A stretch of 64,000 nucleotides of DNA from Rhabdobacter roseus (GTDB lineage Bacteria; Bacteroidota; Bacteroidia; Cytophagales; Spirosomataceae), in assembly GCF_014202275.1 (NCBI RefSeq), contig NZ_JACHGF010000001.1, positions 124,001-188,000 on the forward strand. Reading direction: 5' to 3'. A program made the position numbers and the translations under genes. This document shows, piece after piece, positions 54,075 to 63,568 of this stretch; position 1 is the first letter of the stretch, and every line of letters starts with the position of its first letter. The notes beneath the pieces were generated by a model. It saw only the letters and a list, made by a program, of their open reading frames with translations. It searched no databases and was not told the DNA's origin.

Positions 54075-55592
54075 ATGAATACACCGCGCTTAACCCCCCA
54101 GCTACTGGCCCAGCGCCCCGAGCTTTGTCCGGATCACGAACGATTACTGGCCCTTCCCGAGAAGGTAATCCAGTTTGGAACGGGGGTACTTTTACGAGGT
54201 TTACCCGATTACTTTATCAATAAAGCCAATCAGCAACAACTCTTCAATGGACGCGTCGTCGTGGTGAAATCGACGGACCGGGGCGGGGTAGATGCTTTTG
54301 CGGAGCAGGACAATGTGTTCACACAGTGCATCCGGGGTATCGACAAGGGTAGTTCGGTGGATCAGACGGTCATCAACACCGCCGTGAGCCGTACCCTGTC
54401 TGCCCGCACCGAATGGTCGGAGATCCTGCGTTGTGCGCACAATCCTCATATGCAGGTGGTGATTTCCAATACCACCGAAGTAGGTATTCAGCTCACCGAC
54501 GACGACCTGTCGGCCTTTCCGCCCGCGTCTTTTCCCGGCAAGCTCACGGCTTTTTTGTACGAGCGTTTTCGGTCGTTCTACGGGTCGGCTGAGAGCGGCC
54601 TCGTGATTGTACCCACGGAGCTTGTTCCCAATAACGGTACCAAGCTGCGCGAGATCGTGCTTGAGCAGGCGCGGCGACACGAGCTCGGCGATTCCTTTAT
54701 CCAGTGGCTGCAAGTCCACAACCATTTTTGCAGCTCCCTCGTAGACCGCATTGTACCCGGGCAGCCCAATGAACAAACGCTAGCGGAGCTGACGGCCGCC
54801 CTCGGGTACCAGGACGACCTGCTCATCGTCTCGGAAGTGTACCGCCTCTGGGCCATCGAAGGCAACGAGCACGTGCGCTCGGTACTTAGCTTCGCCGCCG
54901 CCGACGAAGGGGTTATCATTGAGCCCAACATTGATCTGTACCGCGAGCTTAAGCTACGGCTCCTGAACGGTACCCACACCCTGGCCGTGGGGCTCTGCTA
55001 TCTGGCGGGCTTCGATACCGTGCGCGAAAGTATGGAGAATCCGGCCACGGAGCGCTTCATCGCGGAGCTGATGCTGGAAGAGCTGGCTCCCGCCATTCCT
55101 TACCCAGTTGATAGCCAGCGGGCGCAGGCTTTTGGCAACGAGGTACTTGACCGCTTTCGGAATCCCTACATCCGCCATCAGCTCATCGACATTACGGTCC
55201 AGTACACGGCTAAGATGCAAATGCGTAACGTACCTACCTTGCTGCAACACTACCAGAGGCAGTCTACCGTGCCGCTACGTTTTGCGCAGGGTTTTGCGGC
55301 CTACCTTCTTTTCATGAAAGCCACGCATCAGGAAGGGGACAAGTACTTCGGCACGCGCAAGGAGGTACCTTATCCGATCCGATGCGATGCCGCCCCTTTC
55401 TTCTATAGCCTTTGGCAACAGTATGCTAGTGACACAGCCGGGCTGGTACAAACCGTACTGCGCAACGTGGAGCTCTGGGGAACAGATCTTACCCAACTAC
55501 CTGGCTTTTCAGAAGCCATTGTAAGTACCATCACCCTGATTCAAGAAAGGGGAGTCAACGAAATTATTAATCCCGTAAATACCTACCTGTAA
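54075..55592 (+). CDS. uxaB: Tagaturonate reductase (altronate oxidoreductase)
   Basis: A 505-residue NAD-dependent polyol/mannitol-type dehydrogenase. The start has VIQFGTGVLLRGLPDYFINKA, the Rossmann nucleotide loop of the UxaB/MtlD family, then VVVVKSTDRGG, VISNTTEVGI, WLQVHNHFCSSLVDRIVPG and LLNGTHTLAVGLCYLAG, which carry the catalytic Lys/Asn/His region. It reduces tagaturonate to altronate in galacturonate breakdown. It lies convergent with the other uronate genes, separated by a DUF748 protein gene. Specificity for fructuronate (UxuB activity) cannot be excluded. Confidence 0.88.
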   Translation: MNTPRLTPQLLAQRPELCPDHERLLALPEKVIQFGTGVLLRGLPDYFINKANQQQLFNGRVVVVKSTDRGGVDAFAEQDNVFTQCIRGIDKGSSVDQTVINTAVSRTLSARTEWSEILRCAHNPHMQVVISNTTEVGIQLTDDDLSAFPPASFPGKLTAFLYERFRSFYGSAESGLVIVPTELVPNNGTKLREIVLEQARRHELGDSFIQWLQVHNHFCSSLVDRIVPGQPNEQTLAELTAALGYQDDLLIVSEVYRLWAIEGNEHVRSVLSFAAADEGVIIEPNIDLYRELKLRLLNGTHTLAVGLCYLAGFDTVRESMENPATERFIAELMLEELAPAIPYPVDSQRAQAFGNEVLDRFRNPYIRHQLIDITVQYTAKMQMRNVPTLLQHYQRQSTVPLRFAQGFAAYLLFMKATHQEGDKYFGTRKEVPYPIRCDAAPFFYSLWQQYASDTAGLVQTVLRNVELWGTDLTQLPGFSEAIVSTITLIQERGVNEIINPVNTYL

Positions 55593-55666
55593 GTACCTTA
55601 TGGGTGCTTACATCTTACTAAAGGTACCTTTGTTTCTTCAACTGGCATAGTTCTTTAGGCCTTCGG

Positions 55667-55714
55667 ATAGCTTACTTGTCGATCACTCAAAAATCGGCAG
55701 TAAGCTATTGTTTT
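55667..55714 (+). terminator. Intrinsic terminator after uxaB
   Basis: ATAGCTTACT at 55667-55676 pairs with AGTAAGCTAT at 55699-55708, and the stem continues with GTCGAT/ATCGGC (one bulge, one G-U). T-rich sequence follows (TTGTTTTATTT). It is 74 bases after the uxaB stop. A TTG-started gene begins 18 bases later. Confidence 0.75.
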
Positions 55715-55731
55715 ATTTAGATTCATGAGCC

Positions 55732-56898
55732 TTGAGAAAATCCGTTAAAATCATTTTGGGGATCGTCGTCCTACTCGTCATCATACGGCTGATCCTTCCT
55801 TATGTCGTGCTGCGCTACGTCAACAAGGTACTTGCCGACATGGGCGAGTACACCGGCCACGTAGAGGACATCGACCTGGCCTTGTACCGCGGGGCGTACC
55901 AAATTAAGGAAATGAACATCCGTAAGGTGAAAGGTAAAATCAAAGAGCCTTTTATTCTGATTCCCCGCATGGATTTGTCGGTGCAGTGGAAATCCCTCTT
56001 CAAAGGAAAACTGGTCGCAGAAGTAGAAGCGTACAGCCCGGAAATAAACTTTGCGTTCAGCAGCGACGAAAACGCCAGCCAAACGGGGGCCGACAACGAC
56101 TGGACGCAGGTAATCAAAGACCTGTTACCCATCCAGATCAACCGGTTTGCCATCTACGACGGAAAGATTGACCTGACCAGCGTGGTAAGTCAGCCCAAAA
56201 CCGATCTTTCTATGACGAATTTCAATTTACAAATTGAAAATATTCGCAACGTAGAGGAAGAAGGAAAAAAGCTGCCGTCGCCAGTTAGGGCCAGGGGTAC
56301 TTTGCCCGGCTACGGCGGCAATCTGGTATTTGACGCCGACATGATGCTCTTGAAGCAAATTCCGGATTTCCGCTACAAAATGAGTTTGAATGACCTGCAA
56401 CTCGTGCAGCTCAATGATGTGGCCCGGCAATACGGGAACGTGGATTTTGAGCAAGGTACCTTGACGCTGTTAAGTGAAATGACGCTCTTTGACGGGAAGA
56501 TAAATGGCTACCTCAAGCCACTTACCAAAGACATGAAGATCTTTAAATGGAAAGAGGAAGACAACCGAAGTGTGGGGAAATTCTTTACGGAGCTCTTGGC
56601 CGAGGCCGGAAACCTGCTTTTACAAAACCATCCCAAAGACCAGGTCGCGACGCGTATTCCCTTACAGGGGACTATAGATAACATCGAAACGAGTTTCTGG
56701 CCTATTCTCATCAACGTACTTCGCAATGCCTACGTCGAAGCCTTCCGCGTGGAGTTTGACAACACGACCAGTATTGGCAATACCATCAAGGCTGTGCGAG
56801 AAGAACGCAAAGAAAAACGGCAGGAACGGCGTGAGCAACGGAAAGAGGAGCGTCAACAAAAAAGGGAAGAGCGAAAGAAAGAAAAAGAGAAGAACTAA
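55732..56898 (+). CDS. DUF748-type membrane-anchored protein (AsmA-like)
   Basis: A 388-residue protein with a single N-terminal helix (VKIILGIVVLLVIIRLIL). It appears to use TTG at 55732, since the ATG seven bases upstream is in another frame and ends after seven codons. The rest is a beta-rich DUF748/AsmA-like domain: YTGHVEDIDLALYRGAYQIKEMNI and VEAYSPEINFAFS. The last 35 residues are a highly charged tail of Lys, Arg, Glu and Gln (KEKRQERREQRKEERQQKRE). AsmA-like proteins span the envelope and help move lipids; this one probably stays in the inner membrane with its body in the periplasm. A strong terminator follows. Confidence 0.8.
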   Translation: MRKSVKIILGIVVLLVIIRLILPYVVLRYVNKVLADMGEYTGHVEDIDLALYRGAYQIKEMNIRKVKGKIKEPFILIPRMDLSVQWKSLFKGKLVAEVEAYSPEINFAFSSDENASQTGADNDWTQVIKDLLPIQINRFAIYDGKIDLTSVVSQPKTDLSMTNFNLQIENIRNVEEEGKKLPSPVRARGTLPGYGGNLVFDADMMLLKQIPDFRYKMSLNDLQLVQLNDVARQYGNVDFEQGTLTLLSEMTLFDGKINGYLKPLTKDMKIFKWKEEDNRSVGKFFTELLAEAGNLLLQNHPKDQVATRIPLQGTIDNIETSFWPILINVLRNAYVEAFRVEFDNTTSIGNTIKAVREERKEKRQERREQRKEERQQKREERKKEKEKN

Positions 56899-56908
56899 TA
56901 CCCTATAC

Positions 56909-56947
56909 CACAAAAAAATCCGCCCCGAGAAGGCGGATTTTTTTGTG
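56909..56947. terminator. Bidirectional intrinsic terminator between DUF748 and eda genes
   Basis: A perfect 16-base stem (56909-56924 with 56932-56947) with a 7-base loop. A7 and T7 runs lie within the stem's outer part, so it serves both convergent genes. Confidence 0.92.
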
Positions 56948-56966
56948 AAACGGAGCTTGAAAGTAC

Positions 56967-57641
56967 CTACTCCTGAGCACGAAGTTCCTTGATTAAAGCC
57001 ACGCTGGCGGCCACTTTCTGTTCAATCCAGCTGTAGTCGCGGGCGGCAAGTACCTCTTTGGGAAATAAGTGCGAGCCCATGCCTACGCAATAAGCACCCG
57101 CTCCCAGCCACTCTTGCAGGCTTTCGCGGGTGGGCTGTACGCCCCCCGTAACCATGATCTTGACTTTGGGCATCGGACCGCGAATGGCCCTCACAAATGC
57201 TGATCCTACTACCTCGCCGGGGAAGAGCTTCACTACTTCTGCGCCAGCCTGCTGCGCCTGGTAAATCTCCGTAAGCGTCGAAATGCCCGGTAGCCAAGGT
57301 ACTTGGGCGCGGGCACAAACGGCCCCAACGACGGGATTCATGATGGGGGCAATCACAAAATCAGCGCCCGCATCGATGAAGCGCTGGGCGGTTTCGCCGT
57401 CGTAAATGGTACCTATCCCTATAGCCGTGCCGGGTAGGTGTTCGGCCGCGTAGCGTACCAGCTCCACGAAGGTATCGTAGGCATTTTCGCCGCGGTTGGT
57501 AAATTCAAAAGCCCGTACACCGCCCCGGTAGCAGGCTTTAAGTACCTCAATGGCCACTTGGGTATCGGTATGGTAAAAAAGCGGGACGAGGCCTACCTCG
57601 TGCATGAGTGCCAGAGCTTTATCTTTATCAATGGTTGCCAT
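56967..57641 (-). CDS. eda: Bifunctional KDPG / 4-hydroxy-2-oxoglutarate aldolase
   Basis: A 224-residue class I aldolase that splits KDPG to pyruvate and glyceraldehyde-3-phosphate. The Schiff-base Lys is in EVVKLFPGEVVG, the general base Glu in AFEFTNRGENA, and the phosphate region in MVTGGVQPTRESLQEWLGAGAYCVGMGS. It is the last gene of the uronate run, 30 bases after kdgK, and completes that pathway. Confidence 0.94.
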   Translation of the reverse strand: MATIDKDKALALMHEVGLVPLFYHTDTQVAIEVLKACYRGGVRAFEFTNRGENAYDTFVELVRYAAEHLPGTAIGIGTIYDGETAQRFIDAGADFVIAPIMNPVVGAVCARAQVPWLPGISTLTEIYQAQQAGAEVVKLFPGEVVGSAFVRAIRGPMPKVKIMVTGGVQPTRESLQEWLGAGAYCVGMGSHLFPKEVLAARDYSWIEQKVAASVALIKELRAQE

Positions 57642-57671
57642 TTCTTTTCAAAGATTTTTAAACTAAAAGAA

Positions 57672-58667
57672 TTATCGCTTGATGCGCCCCGAGGTTTCGC
57701 CCTGCCGAATGGCCTCTACTTCGGCTTCGGTCGAGATGAGGGCGTCGCCTTCGATGGTATGTTTGAGGGCCGAAGCGGCTACGCCAAACTCAAGGGCACG
57801 TTGTTCGTCGTCAAACCTAAGCAGCCCGTGGATGAGCCCGGCAATGAACGCATCACCGCCGCCCACGCGGTCAATGATGGGGTTTATTTCCAGATTTTCC
57901 GTTTCAAGTACCTGTTGGCCGTTCCAGAGAGAAGCGCGCAATAAATTGTGCGAAGCGCTCAGGGAAGTTCGGTGCGTATCTACCACGCGGCTTACCTGGG
58001 GAAATACCTTCTTTAGATTGACGCACGATTCTTCAAAACTGTTCCCTTCCACGCCAAATATATCGCGCAGAATCACCGGACTGGCTACCACCAGATCGGT
58101 ACCCGCCGTGAGCTCACCAAGTACCTCGGAAGGTTGCTTGCCGTACTTCCACAAGTTAGAGCGGTAGAAAATATCGCCCGAGACGGTAATACCCAGCTCG
58201 CGGGCCGTACGAATGGCATCCAGACAGGCATCAGCAGCGGCCTGCGAAAGGGCCGGGGTAATACCCGCCCAATGAAACCACGTGGCGTCTTTCAGGATGG
58301 TGTGCCAGTCCAGTGCCTTAGGGTCCAGCTCCGCAAAGGAGGAATGGAAGCGGTCGTAGACGATCTGGCTAGGGCGCAGGGCTGCGCCGGTTTCCAGGTA
58401 GTACACGCCGATACGCTCCCCGCCGTACTGGATATGCGAAATATCTACCCCGTGATAGCGGAGGTAATGCGCCGCAGCCCGGCCAATGGGCGAATCGGGA
58501 AAGCGCGTGACGTGAGCGGTATGATGCCCCCAGTACGCCAGCGCGGAAGACACGTTGGCTTCTCCACCGGCGTAGGTGACGTTGAATTGTTTAGCTTGTT
58601 CAAAGCGAGCGAAGCCGGGCGGACACAGCCTCATCAGTACCTCCCCGAATGTAACAATTTGAGCCAT
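57672..58667 (-). CDS. kdgK: 2-Keto-3-deoxygluconate kinase (PfkB family)
   Basis: A 331-residue ribokinase-fold enzyme that phosphorylates KDG to KDPG. The N-terminal signature FNVTYAGGEANVSSALAYWG holds the GG substrate motif; the C-terminal PfkB signature DRVGGGDAFIAGLIHGLL carries the catalytic Asp in GGGDAF and the anion hole. The surrounding uronate genes favour KDG over other substrates. It lies 124 bases downstream of the transporter gene. Confidence 0.92.
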   Translation of the reverse strand: MAQIVTFGEVLMRLCPPGFARFEQAKQFNVTYAGGEANVSSALAYWGHHTAHVTRFPDSPIGRAAAHYLRYHGVDISHIQYGGERIGVYYLETGAALRPSQIVYDRFHSSFAELDPKALDWHTILKDATWFHWAGITPALSQAAADACLDAIRTARELGITVSGDIFYRSNLWKYGKQPSEVLGELTAGTDLVVASPVILRDIFGVEGNSFEESCVNLKKVFPQVSRVVDTHRTSLSASHNLLRASLWNGQQVLETENLEINPIIDRVGGGDAFIAGLIHGLLRFDDEQRALEFGVAASALKHTIEGDALISTEAEVEAIRQGETSGRIKR

Positions 58668-58791
58668 AAATACGGATTACAAAAAATATAAGATGCTACT
58701 GACCAGTGGCCCGTAAAAGTACTAAGAATACCCGATGCCCCTGCCACAAAAGGCAGAAACTACGTTTGGGAGGGGTCCCTGAGGCAGGCCG

Positions 58792-60105
58792 TTAGCGCTT
58801 GACGGGTTCCAGGCGGGGCAGAATCAGCTGAATGATACCCAAGGCCAACAGGTACGCGACCGAAGCAATGGTGAACAAAGGTACGTAGCCAAACCGGGCG
58901 ATGATCAAGCCGGAGGCCGCCGCAAAGAGCGTGCCGCCGATGGCACCCGCCATACCGCCAATACCCGTAGCCGATGCGACCATGCTTTTGGGAAACAAGT
59001 CTGAGCCAAAGGTATACAGATTAGCCGACCAGCCCTGGTGTGCCGACGCCGCCAGGGAAATGATGGCTACGGCCACGTAGACGCTATTGGTAAGCGAGGC
59101 AAAGAAGATGGGTACTACGCAGACGGCGCAGATGAGCATCGTCACTTTACGGGCCTTATTCAGCGACCAGCCCATTTGCATGAACTTTGACGATACCCAA
59201 CCAAAGAACACGCTCCCTACGTCAGAAACGAGGTAGATAATCAGAAAAGGTACCCCGATGGTCTTGAGGTCGAGCTTTTGATCGAGGGCGTCGTTGGAGT
59301 TGAAAAAATCAGGCAGCCAGGTAAGGTAAAACCACCAAATGGGATCGGCCATAAATTTGCCGACCATGAGCGCCCAGGTCTGGCGGTAGGAGAGCATCTT
59401 GATCCAGGGAATGCGGTCGGGCATGATCTCGGCCGGGTCGCTGTGAATGTAGGCCAGCTCTTCGGGGCTCAGCTTTTTGTTTTCCTCGGGGCGGCTGTAA
59501 AGAAACCACCAAAATACGAGTAAAATAAAACCCAGCGCACCGGTGATGAGGAAGGACGCCCGCCAGCCAAAGGCCAGCGTGAGGGCCGGGATGGTAAGGG
59601 CCGTCAGAATAACGCCCACGTTGGTACCGGCGTTAAATATCCCGTTGGCCAGGGAGCGCTCCTTTTTGGGGAACCATTCGGAGACGGTCTTGATGGCCGC
59701 CGGAAAGTTAGATGCTTCCCCCAGCCCCAGCAAGCCGCGGGCAAAACGCAACTGCCCGATGGAACCGATAAAGGCCGTAAGTACCCCCGCCACGCTCCAC
59801 ACGAAGATCCCGAGCGAATAGCCCTTTTTGGTCCCTATTTTATCAATCAGCCAGCCAATGAGGAGAAAGCCCAGCGCGTACATGAGCTTAAAGGCCGAAT
59901 CCACGTAGCCCATTTGCTCTTTGAAGGTGGCGTTGGCGGCGGCCGTCAGGGGCTGGTCGACGGGCAAGCCGAGCATTTCTTTTTTAAAATTCTCATCAAT
60001 CATCGTAAACGAGAGGACGTTCCGATCGATGTAGTTGATAACGGTAGCAAAAAATAAAAGCGCCACAATGCGCCAACGATAGCTTCCGATAGGTTTGGCA
60101 GTCAT
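58792..60105 (-). CDS. Major facilitator transporter, hexuronate type (ExuT-like)
   Basis: A 437-residue MFS permease with about twelve helices. The N-terminal RWRIVALLFFATVINYIDRNVLSFT (helix 1 with INYIDR) and RFARGLLGLGEASNFPAAIKTVSEWFPKKERSLANGIFNAG are hallmarks of the anion:cation symporter group, which takes up hexuronates and glucarate with protons. Its position between uxaC and kdgK supports uronate uptake across the inner membrane. The exact sugar acid cannot be read from sequence. Confidence 0.9.
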   Translation of the reverse strand: MTAKPIGSYRWRIVALLFFATVINYIDRNVLSFTMIDENFKKEMLGLPVDQPLTAAANATFKEQMGYVDSAFKLMYALGFLLIGWLIDKIGTKKGYSLGIFVWSVAGVLTAFIGSIGQLRFARGLLGLGEASNFPAAIKTVSEWFPKKERSLANGIFNAGTNVGVILTALTIPALTLAFGWRASFLITGALGFILLVFWWFLYSRPEENKKLSPEELAYIHSDPAEIMPDRIPWIKMLSYRQTWALMVGKFMADPIWWFYLTWLPDFFNSNDALDQKLDLKTIGVPFLIIYLVSDVGSVFFGWVSSKFMQMGWSLNKARKVTMLICAVCVVPIFFASLTNSVYVAVAIISLAASAHQGWSANLYTFGSDLFPKSMVASATGIGGMAGAIGGTLFAAASGLIIARFGYVPLFTIASVAYLLALGIIQLILPRLEPVKR

Positions 60106-60202
60106 GAGGAAGGGTTGGGGGAAATCAAGATTGAGTACTGGTAAAAGTGGTAGAGGGCGGGCTTACCTACTCTTTGAAGGCCAGGCAAGCCCTGATCTAC
60201 CA

Positions 60203-61633
60203 TTAAAAGCCAAAATAATTCTTAGCGTTGAAATAGGATACATCTTCCACCAGCTTTCCAAGCCAGGGGAGATCGTTGGGAAGCTCGCCGTTTTCAACGT
60301 CCGTGCCGATGAGGTTGCACAGGATGCGCCGGAAGTACTCGTGGCGGGGATACGACATAAAGCTACGGGAATCGGTGAGCATACCCACAAACCGGCTCAG
60401 CAAACCCATGTTGGAAAGCGCGTTGATTTGGCGCTCCATGCCGTCCTTCTGGTCCAGGAACCACCAGCCGGAGCCAAACTGAATTTTGCCGGGAAAACTA
60501 CCGTCGTTGAAGTTGCCGGCCATGGTAGCCATGATTTCGTTGTCGCCCGGATTGAGGTTGTAGAGGATGGTCTTCGCCAGCTGATCCGTGGAGTCGAGCT
60601 TGTCCATAAAAGCAGCCAGCGCCCGAGCCTGACTAAAATCTCCGATGGAATCCCAGCCGGTATCGGGGCCCAGCTCGCGCAGCATGCGGGAATTATTGTT
60701 ACGAAGCGCCCCCAGGTGGAACTGCTGCGTCCAGTCTTTGGCGTGGTCCATCTTCGCCAGTTCGTACAGCAGCGTCGACAGGTAAGTACTGCGTTCTTCT
60801 TGATTCAGGCTCGCTCCGCCTAAAGCGCGGGTACCGTAGGTACTTGCCTCGGAGGCGTCAAAGCGAGTGGCGTAGACCTGCTCCAGGCCGTGGTCAGACA
60901 GCCGCCCACCCATCTCGGCAAAGAAGTCGTGCCGCTTCTGGAGGGCTTCCAGCAGGTTGTCGTAGGTACCTTGGTAGTCCACACCCGCCACCGCACAGAG
61001 CTTTTGTACGTAAGCGCTTAGCTCGGCGGGTTGGTCGATCAGCAGCATGGATTTATCGGCCCGGAAGGTAGGAAGTACCTTGATCTCGAAGCCGCTGTCC
61101 TGAATCCGCTGGTGGTGTTCCAGGGAGTCGGAGGGGTCGTCGGTGGTACATACTACTTTTACGTTCATCTTACGCAGCAGGTTGCGCACGCTGTATTCGG
61201 GCGTTTGGAGCTTCGCGGAGCATTCTTCGTAAATCTCGCGCGCCGTATCTTTATTCAGCACCACGTCAATATCAAAGTACCTCAGGAGCTCCAGGTGGGT
61301 CCAGTGGTAGAGTGGGTTCCGCATCGTATAAGGTACCGTCTCGGCCCATTTCTCAAACTTCTCCCAGTCGGAGGCATCGCCGGTACAGTACTTTTCGGCC
61401 ACGCCGTTGGTGCGCATGGCCCGCCATTTGTAGTGGTCGCCGTAGAGCCAGATCTGCGTCAGATTCTCAAACTGCTTGTCGTCGGCAATCTGATCGGGCG
61501 GCAGGTGGCAGTGAAAATCAATAATAGGTACTTGCTTGGCGTAGTCGTGGTAGAGCCGCCGGGCCGTTTCGGTGCGAAGCAGAAAATCGTCGTTAACAAA
61601 CGTTTTCTGGGCTTTATGCTGAATAACAAACAT
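60203..61633 (-). CDS. uxaC: Glucuronate/galacturonate isomerase
   Basis: A 476-residue enzyme of the amidohydrolase-type fold converting glucuronate to fructuronate, or galacturonate to tagaturonate. The DFHCHLPPDQIADDKQFENLTQIWLYGDHYKWRAMRTNGV segment supplies the HxH metal-binding pair and the substrate region. DDPSDSLEHH and the C-terminal SRSFMSYPRHEYFRRILCNLIG are typical of UxaC. It starts 21 bases after uxuA ends. The ATG at 61633 (MFVIQHKAQKTFVNDDFLL) was taken, since the family start KxFVNDDFLL follows in a few residues. Confidence 0.94.
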   Translation of the reverse strand: MFVIQHKAQKTFVNDDFLLRTETARRLYHDYAKQVPIIDFHCHLPPDQIADDKQFENLTQIWLYGDHYKWRAMRTNGVAEKYCTGDASDWEKFEKWAETVPYTMRNPLYHWTHLELLRYFDIDVVLNKDTAREIYEECSAKLQTPEYSVRNLLRKMNVKVVCTTDDPSDSLEHHQRIQDSGFEIKVLPTFRADKSMLLIDQPAELSAYVQKLCAVAGVDYQGTYDNLLEALQKRHDFFAEMGGRLSDHGLEQVYATRFDASEASTYGTRALGGASLNQEERSTYLSTLLYELAKMDHAKDWTQQFHLGALRNNNSRMLRELGPDTGWDSIGDFSQARALAAFMDKLDSTDQLAKTILYNLNPGDNEIMATMAGNFNDGSFPGKIQFGSGWWFLDQKDGMERQINALSNMGLLSRFVGMLTDSRSFMSYPRHEYFRRILCNLIGTDVENGELPNDLPWLGKLVEDVSYFNAKNYFGF

Positions 61634-61654
61634 AGGAATAGGGACTATTCGGGG

Positions 61655-62845
61655 TTAAAAAAGTGATCGTTCGATGCCCATTTCGAGGCCGCGTAGCTCG
61701 GCCAGTCCCCGCAAACGGCCGATGGCCGTATAGCCGGGGTTTATTTTTTTGGTACCTTTCAAATCGTCCAGCATCCGGTGGCCGTGGTCGGGGCGGAAGG
61801 GCATCCGTAGGTCTTTCCGGCCGTCCTCTTTCCTTCTTTTTTGTTCCAAAAGCAGGTTTTTCATAACGCCGTACATGTCTACGTCGCCCGCCAGGTGGTC
61901 GGCTTCGTAGAAACTCCCGTCGGCCTCGCGGCGGGTAGCCCGCAAGTGTATGAAGTGAATGCGATCTCCCAGCCGCTCCACCATCCCCGCCAGATCGTTG
62001 TCGGACCGAACGCCATAGGAGCCCGTGCAAAAGCACAGGCCGTTGGCTTCGAGGCTACTGGCGTTCAGGAGCTGGCAGGCGTCGTCTTCGGTACTTACCA
62101 CGCGCGGCAGCCCCAGGATCGGGTACGGAGGATCATCGGGATGGATGGACAGCCGTACGCCGGCTTCGGTGGCCGTGGGCGCAATGGCCCGGATGAATTC
62201 GTACAAGTGCTGGCGGAGCTCGGCTTCGCCTACCTGCTTATAGGTACCTAGTACCTCCCGGAACTCCTCGATGGTAAAGCTCTCCTCCGAGCCCGGAAGC
62301 CCGGCAATGATGGTGCGCGTGAGGCGATGAATGGCGGCGTCATCGGCCTGATCGAGCCAGGTACGGGCTTTTTGTTTTTGCTCGTCCGAATAAGTACCCT
62401 CGGCGCCCGTCCGGTTGAGTATATAAAGCTCAAAAGCGGCAAAGTGCGTGGCGTCAAACCGGAGCCCCGTGGAGCCATCGTGCATGGGGGCGTCCAGGTC
62501 GGTGCGGGTCCAGTCCAGCACGGGCATGAAGTTGTAGCATACGGTATCGATGCCGCACTGTCCCAGGTTGTGCAGGCTTTCCTGGTAGTTGGCAATGTAC
62601 TCCTGGTAGCGTCCGGTGTGGGTTTTGATGGCCTCGTGCACGGGGACACTTTCCACTACCGACCACGACAAACCCGCGGCCTCTATTTCCGTTTTTCGTT
62701 TTAGTATTTCTTCCACGCTCCACACGGTACCGTTGGGGATGTGATGCAGCGCCGTGACGACACCGGTGGCTCCGGCTTGTCGAATATCGGGAAGGGAGAC
62801 GGGATCATTAGGGCCAAACCACCGCCACGTTTGTTCAAGAGCCAT
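61655..62845 (-). CDS. uxuA: Mannonate dehydratase
   Basis: A 396-residue TIM-barrel enzyme that dehydrates mannonate to KDG. The N-terminus [33 protein letters not shown] is the family mark. Metal and substrate ligands are in [26 protein letters not shown] and [12 protein letters not shown], and the C-terminal HRMLDDL fits. It is the first gene of the uronate run and lies 111 bases after the sigma gene with a terminator in between. Confidence 0.95.
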   Translation of the reverse strand: MALEQTWRWFGPNDPVSLPDIRQAGATGVVTALHHIPNGTVWSVEEILKRKTEIEAAGLSWSVVESVPVHEAIKTHTGRYQEYIANYQESLHNLGQCGIDTVCYNFMPVLDWTRTDLDAPMHDGSTGLRFDATHFAAFELYILNRTGAEGTYSDEQKQKARTWLDQADDAAIHRLTRTIIAGLPGSEESFTIEEFREVLGTYKQVGEAELRQHLYEFIRAIAPTATEAGVRLSIHPDDPPYPILGLPRVVSTEDDACQLLNASSLEANGLCFCTGSYGVRSDNDLAGMVERLGDRIHFIHLRATRREADGSFYEADHLAGDVDMYGVMKNLLLEQKRRKEDGRKDLRMPFRPDHGHRMLDDLKGTKKINPGYTAIGRLRGLAELRGLEMGIERSLF

Positions 62846-62875
62846 GCTGTAAATATAAAATCAAATAAAACCAAA

Positions 62876-62895
62876 GGCCATCGTTTACGATGGCC
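62876..62895 (-). terminator. Intrinsic terminator after the ECF sigma gene
   Basis: GGCCATCG and CGATGGCC form an 8-base stem with a 4-base loop. Read on the minus strand, a U-rich stretch (TTTGGTTTTA) follows. It separates the sigma gene from uxuA. Confidence 0.65.
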
Positions 62896-62956
62896 GGGAA
62901 AGTACCTTTCGTTCTCTACCAGATAAAGACGACCCAAAGCCGAAACTACCCTCAGC

Positions 62957-63568
62957 CTAGGCTACCAATCGGTGCTCCGGAACGCGCTCACGCAGTACTT
63001 TCAGGGCGCGGCCCATTTGGGTTTCAACGGTTTTGACGGAAATATTGAGGCGTTCGGCGATTTCCCGGTACCGAAGGCCCTCTTCCCGGCTGAGCCGAAA
63101 AATAACCTGGCACTGGCGGGGTAGGTCGCTGATGCAACCCTCCACCCGGTCGTAAAACTCATTGAAGGAGCACTCTTCCAGGGGCGTGAAGTGATCGGCG
63201 TGGGTGGTGCTCCATTGCACGGTATCTAGCGAGTCGCGCTCCCGCAGCCGGTGGCTGCGTAGCTTCAGGTAGTCCAGAGCCTGGTTCCGAACGGCCCGGT
63301 ACATGTAGGCCTTAAAAGAAGTATGTACCTCGATCTGTTCCCGGTTTTTCCAAAGCTTTACAAATACGTCAGCCACTACTTCCTCCGCGATTTCCCGGAT
63401 GGCTACCACGCGCATGGCGTAGGTACATAGCGGGCGGTAATGCCTCGTAAAGAGCTCCCTAAAAGCCAAATAATCTCCTTCCTGAATGACTTTCCCAAAC
63501 AGTACTTCGATCCCGACGGCGCTGGCGTGGCGTGCAGGGATTACATTCATTAATGCGGCTGATTCCAT
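62957..63568 (-). CDS. ECF-type RNA polymerase sigma factor (Bacteroidota expansion family)
   Basis: A 203-residue sigma factor. Region 2: YLAFRELFTRHYRPLCTYAMRVV, EIAEEVVADVFVKLWKNRE, and FKAYMYRAVRNQALDYLKLR. Region 4: LPRQCQVIFRLSREEGLRYREIAERLNISVKTVETQMGRAL with its helix-turn-helix. Such factors usually sit next to a FecR-type anti-sigma and a SusC/D pair; here there is none, and uronate genes follow. It may still regulate a distant locus. The start at 63568 was kept; an internal Met at residue 7 is possible. Confidence 0.92.
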   Translation of the reverse strand: MESAALMNVIPARHASAVGIEVLFGKVIQEGDYLAFRELFTRHYRPLCTYAMRVVAIREIAEEVVADVFVKLWKNREQIEVHTSFKAYMYRAVRNQALDYLKLRSHRLRERDSLDTVQWSTTHADHFTPLEECSFNEFYDRVEGCISDLPRQCQVIFRLSREEGLRYREIAERLNISVKTVETQMGRALKVLRERVPEHRLVA

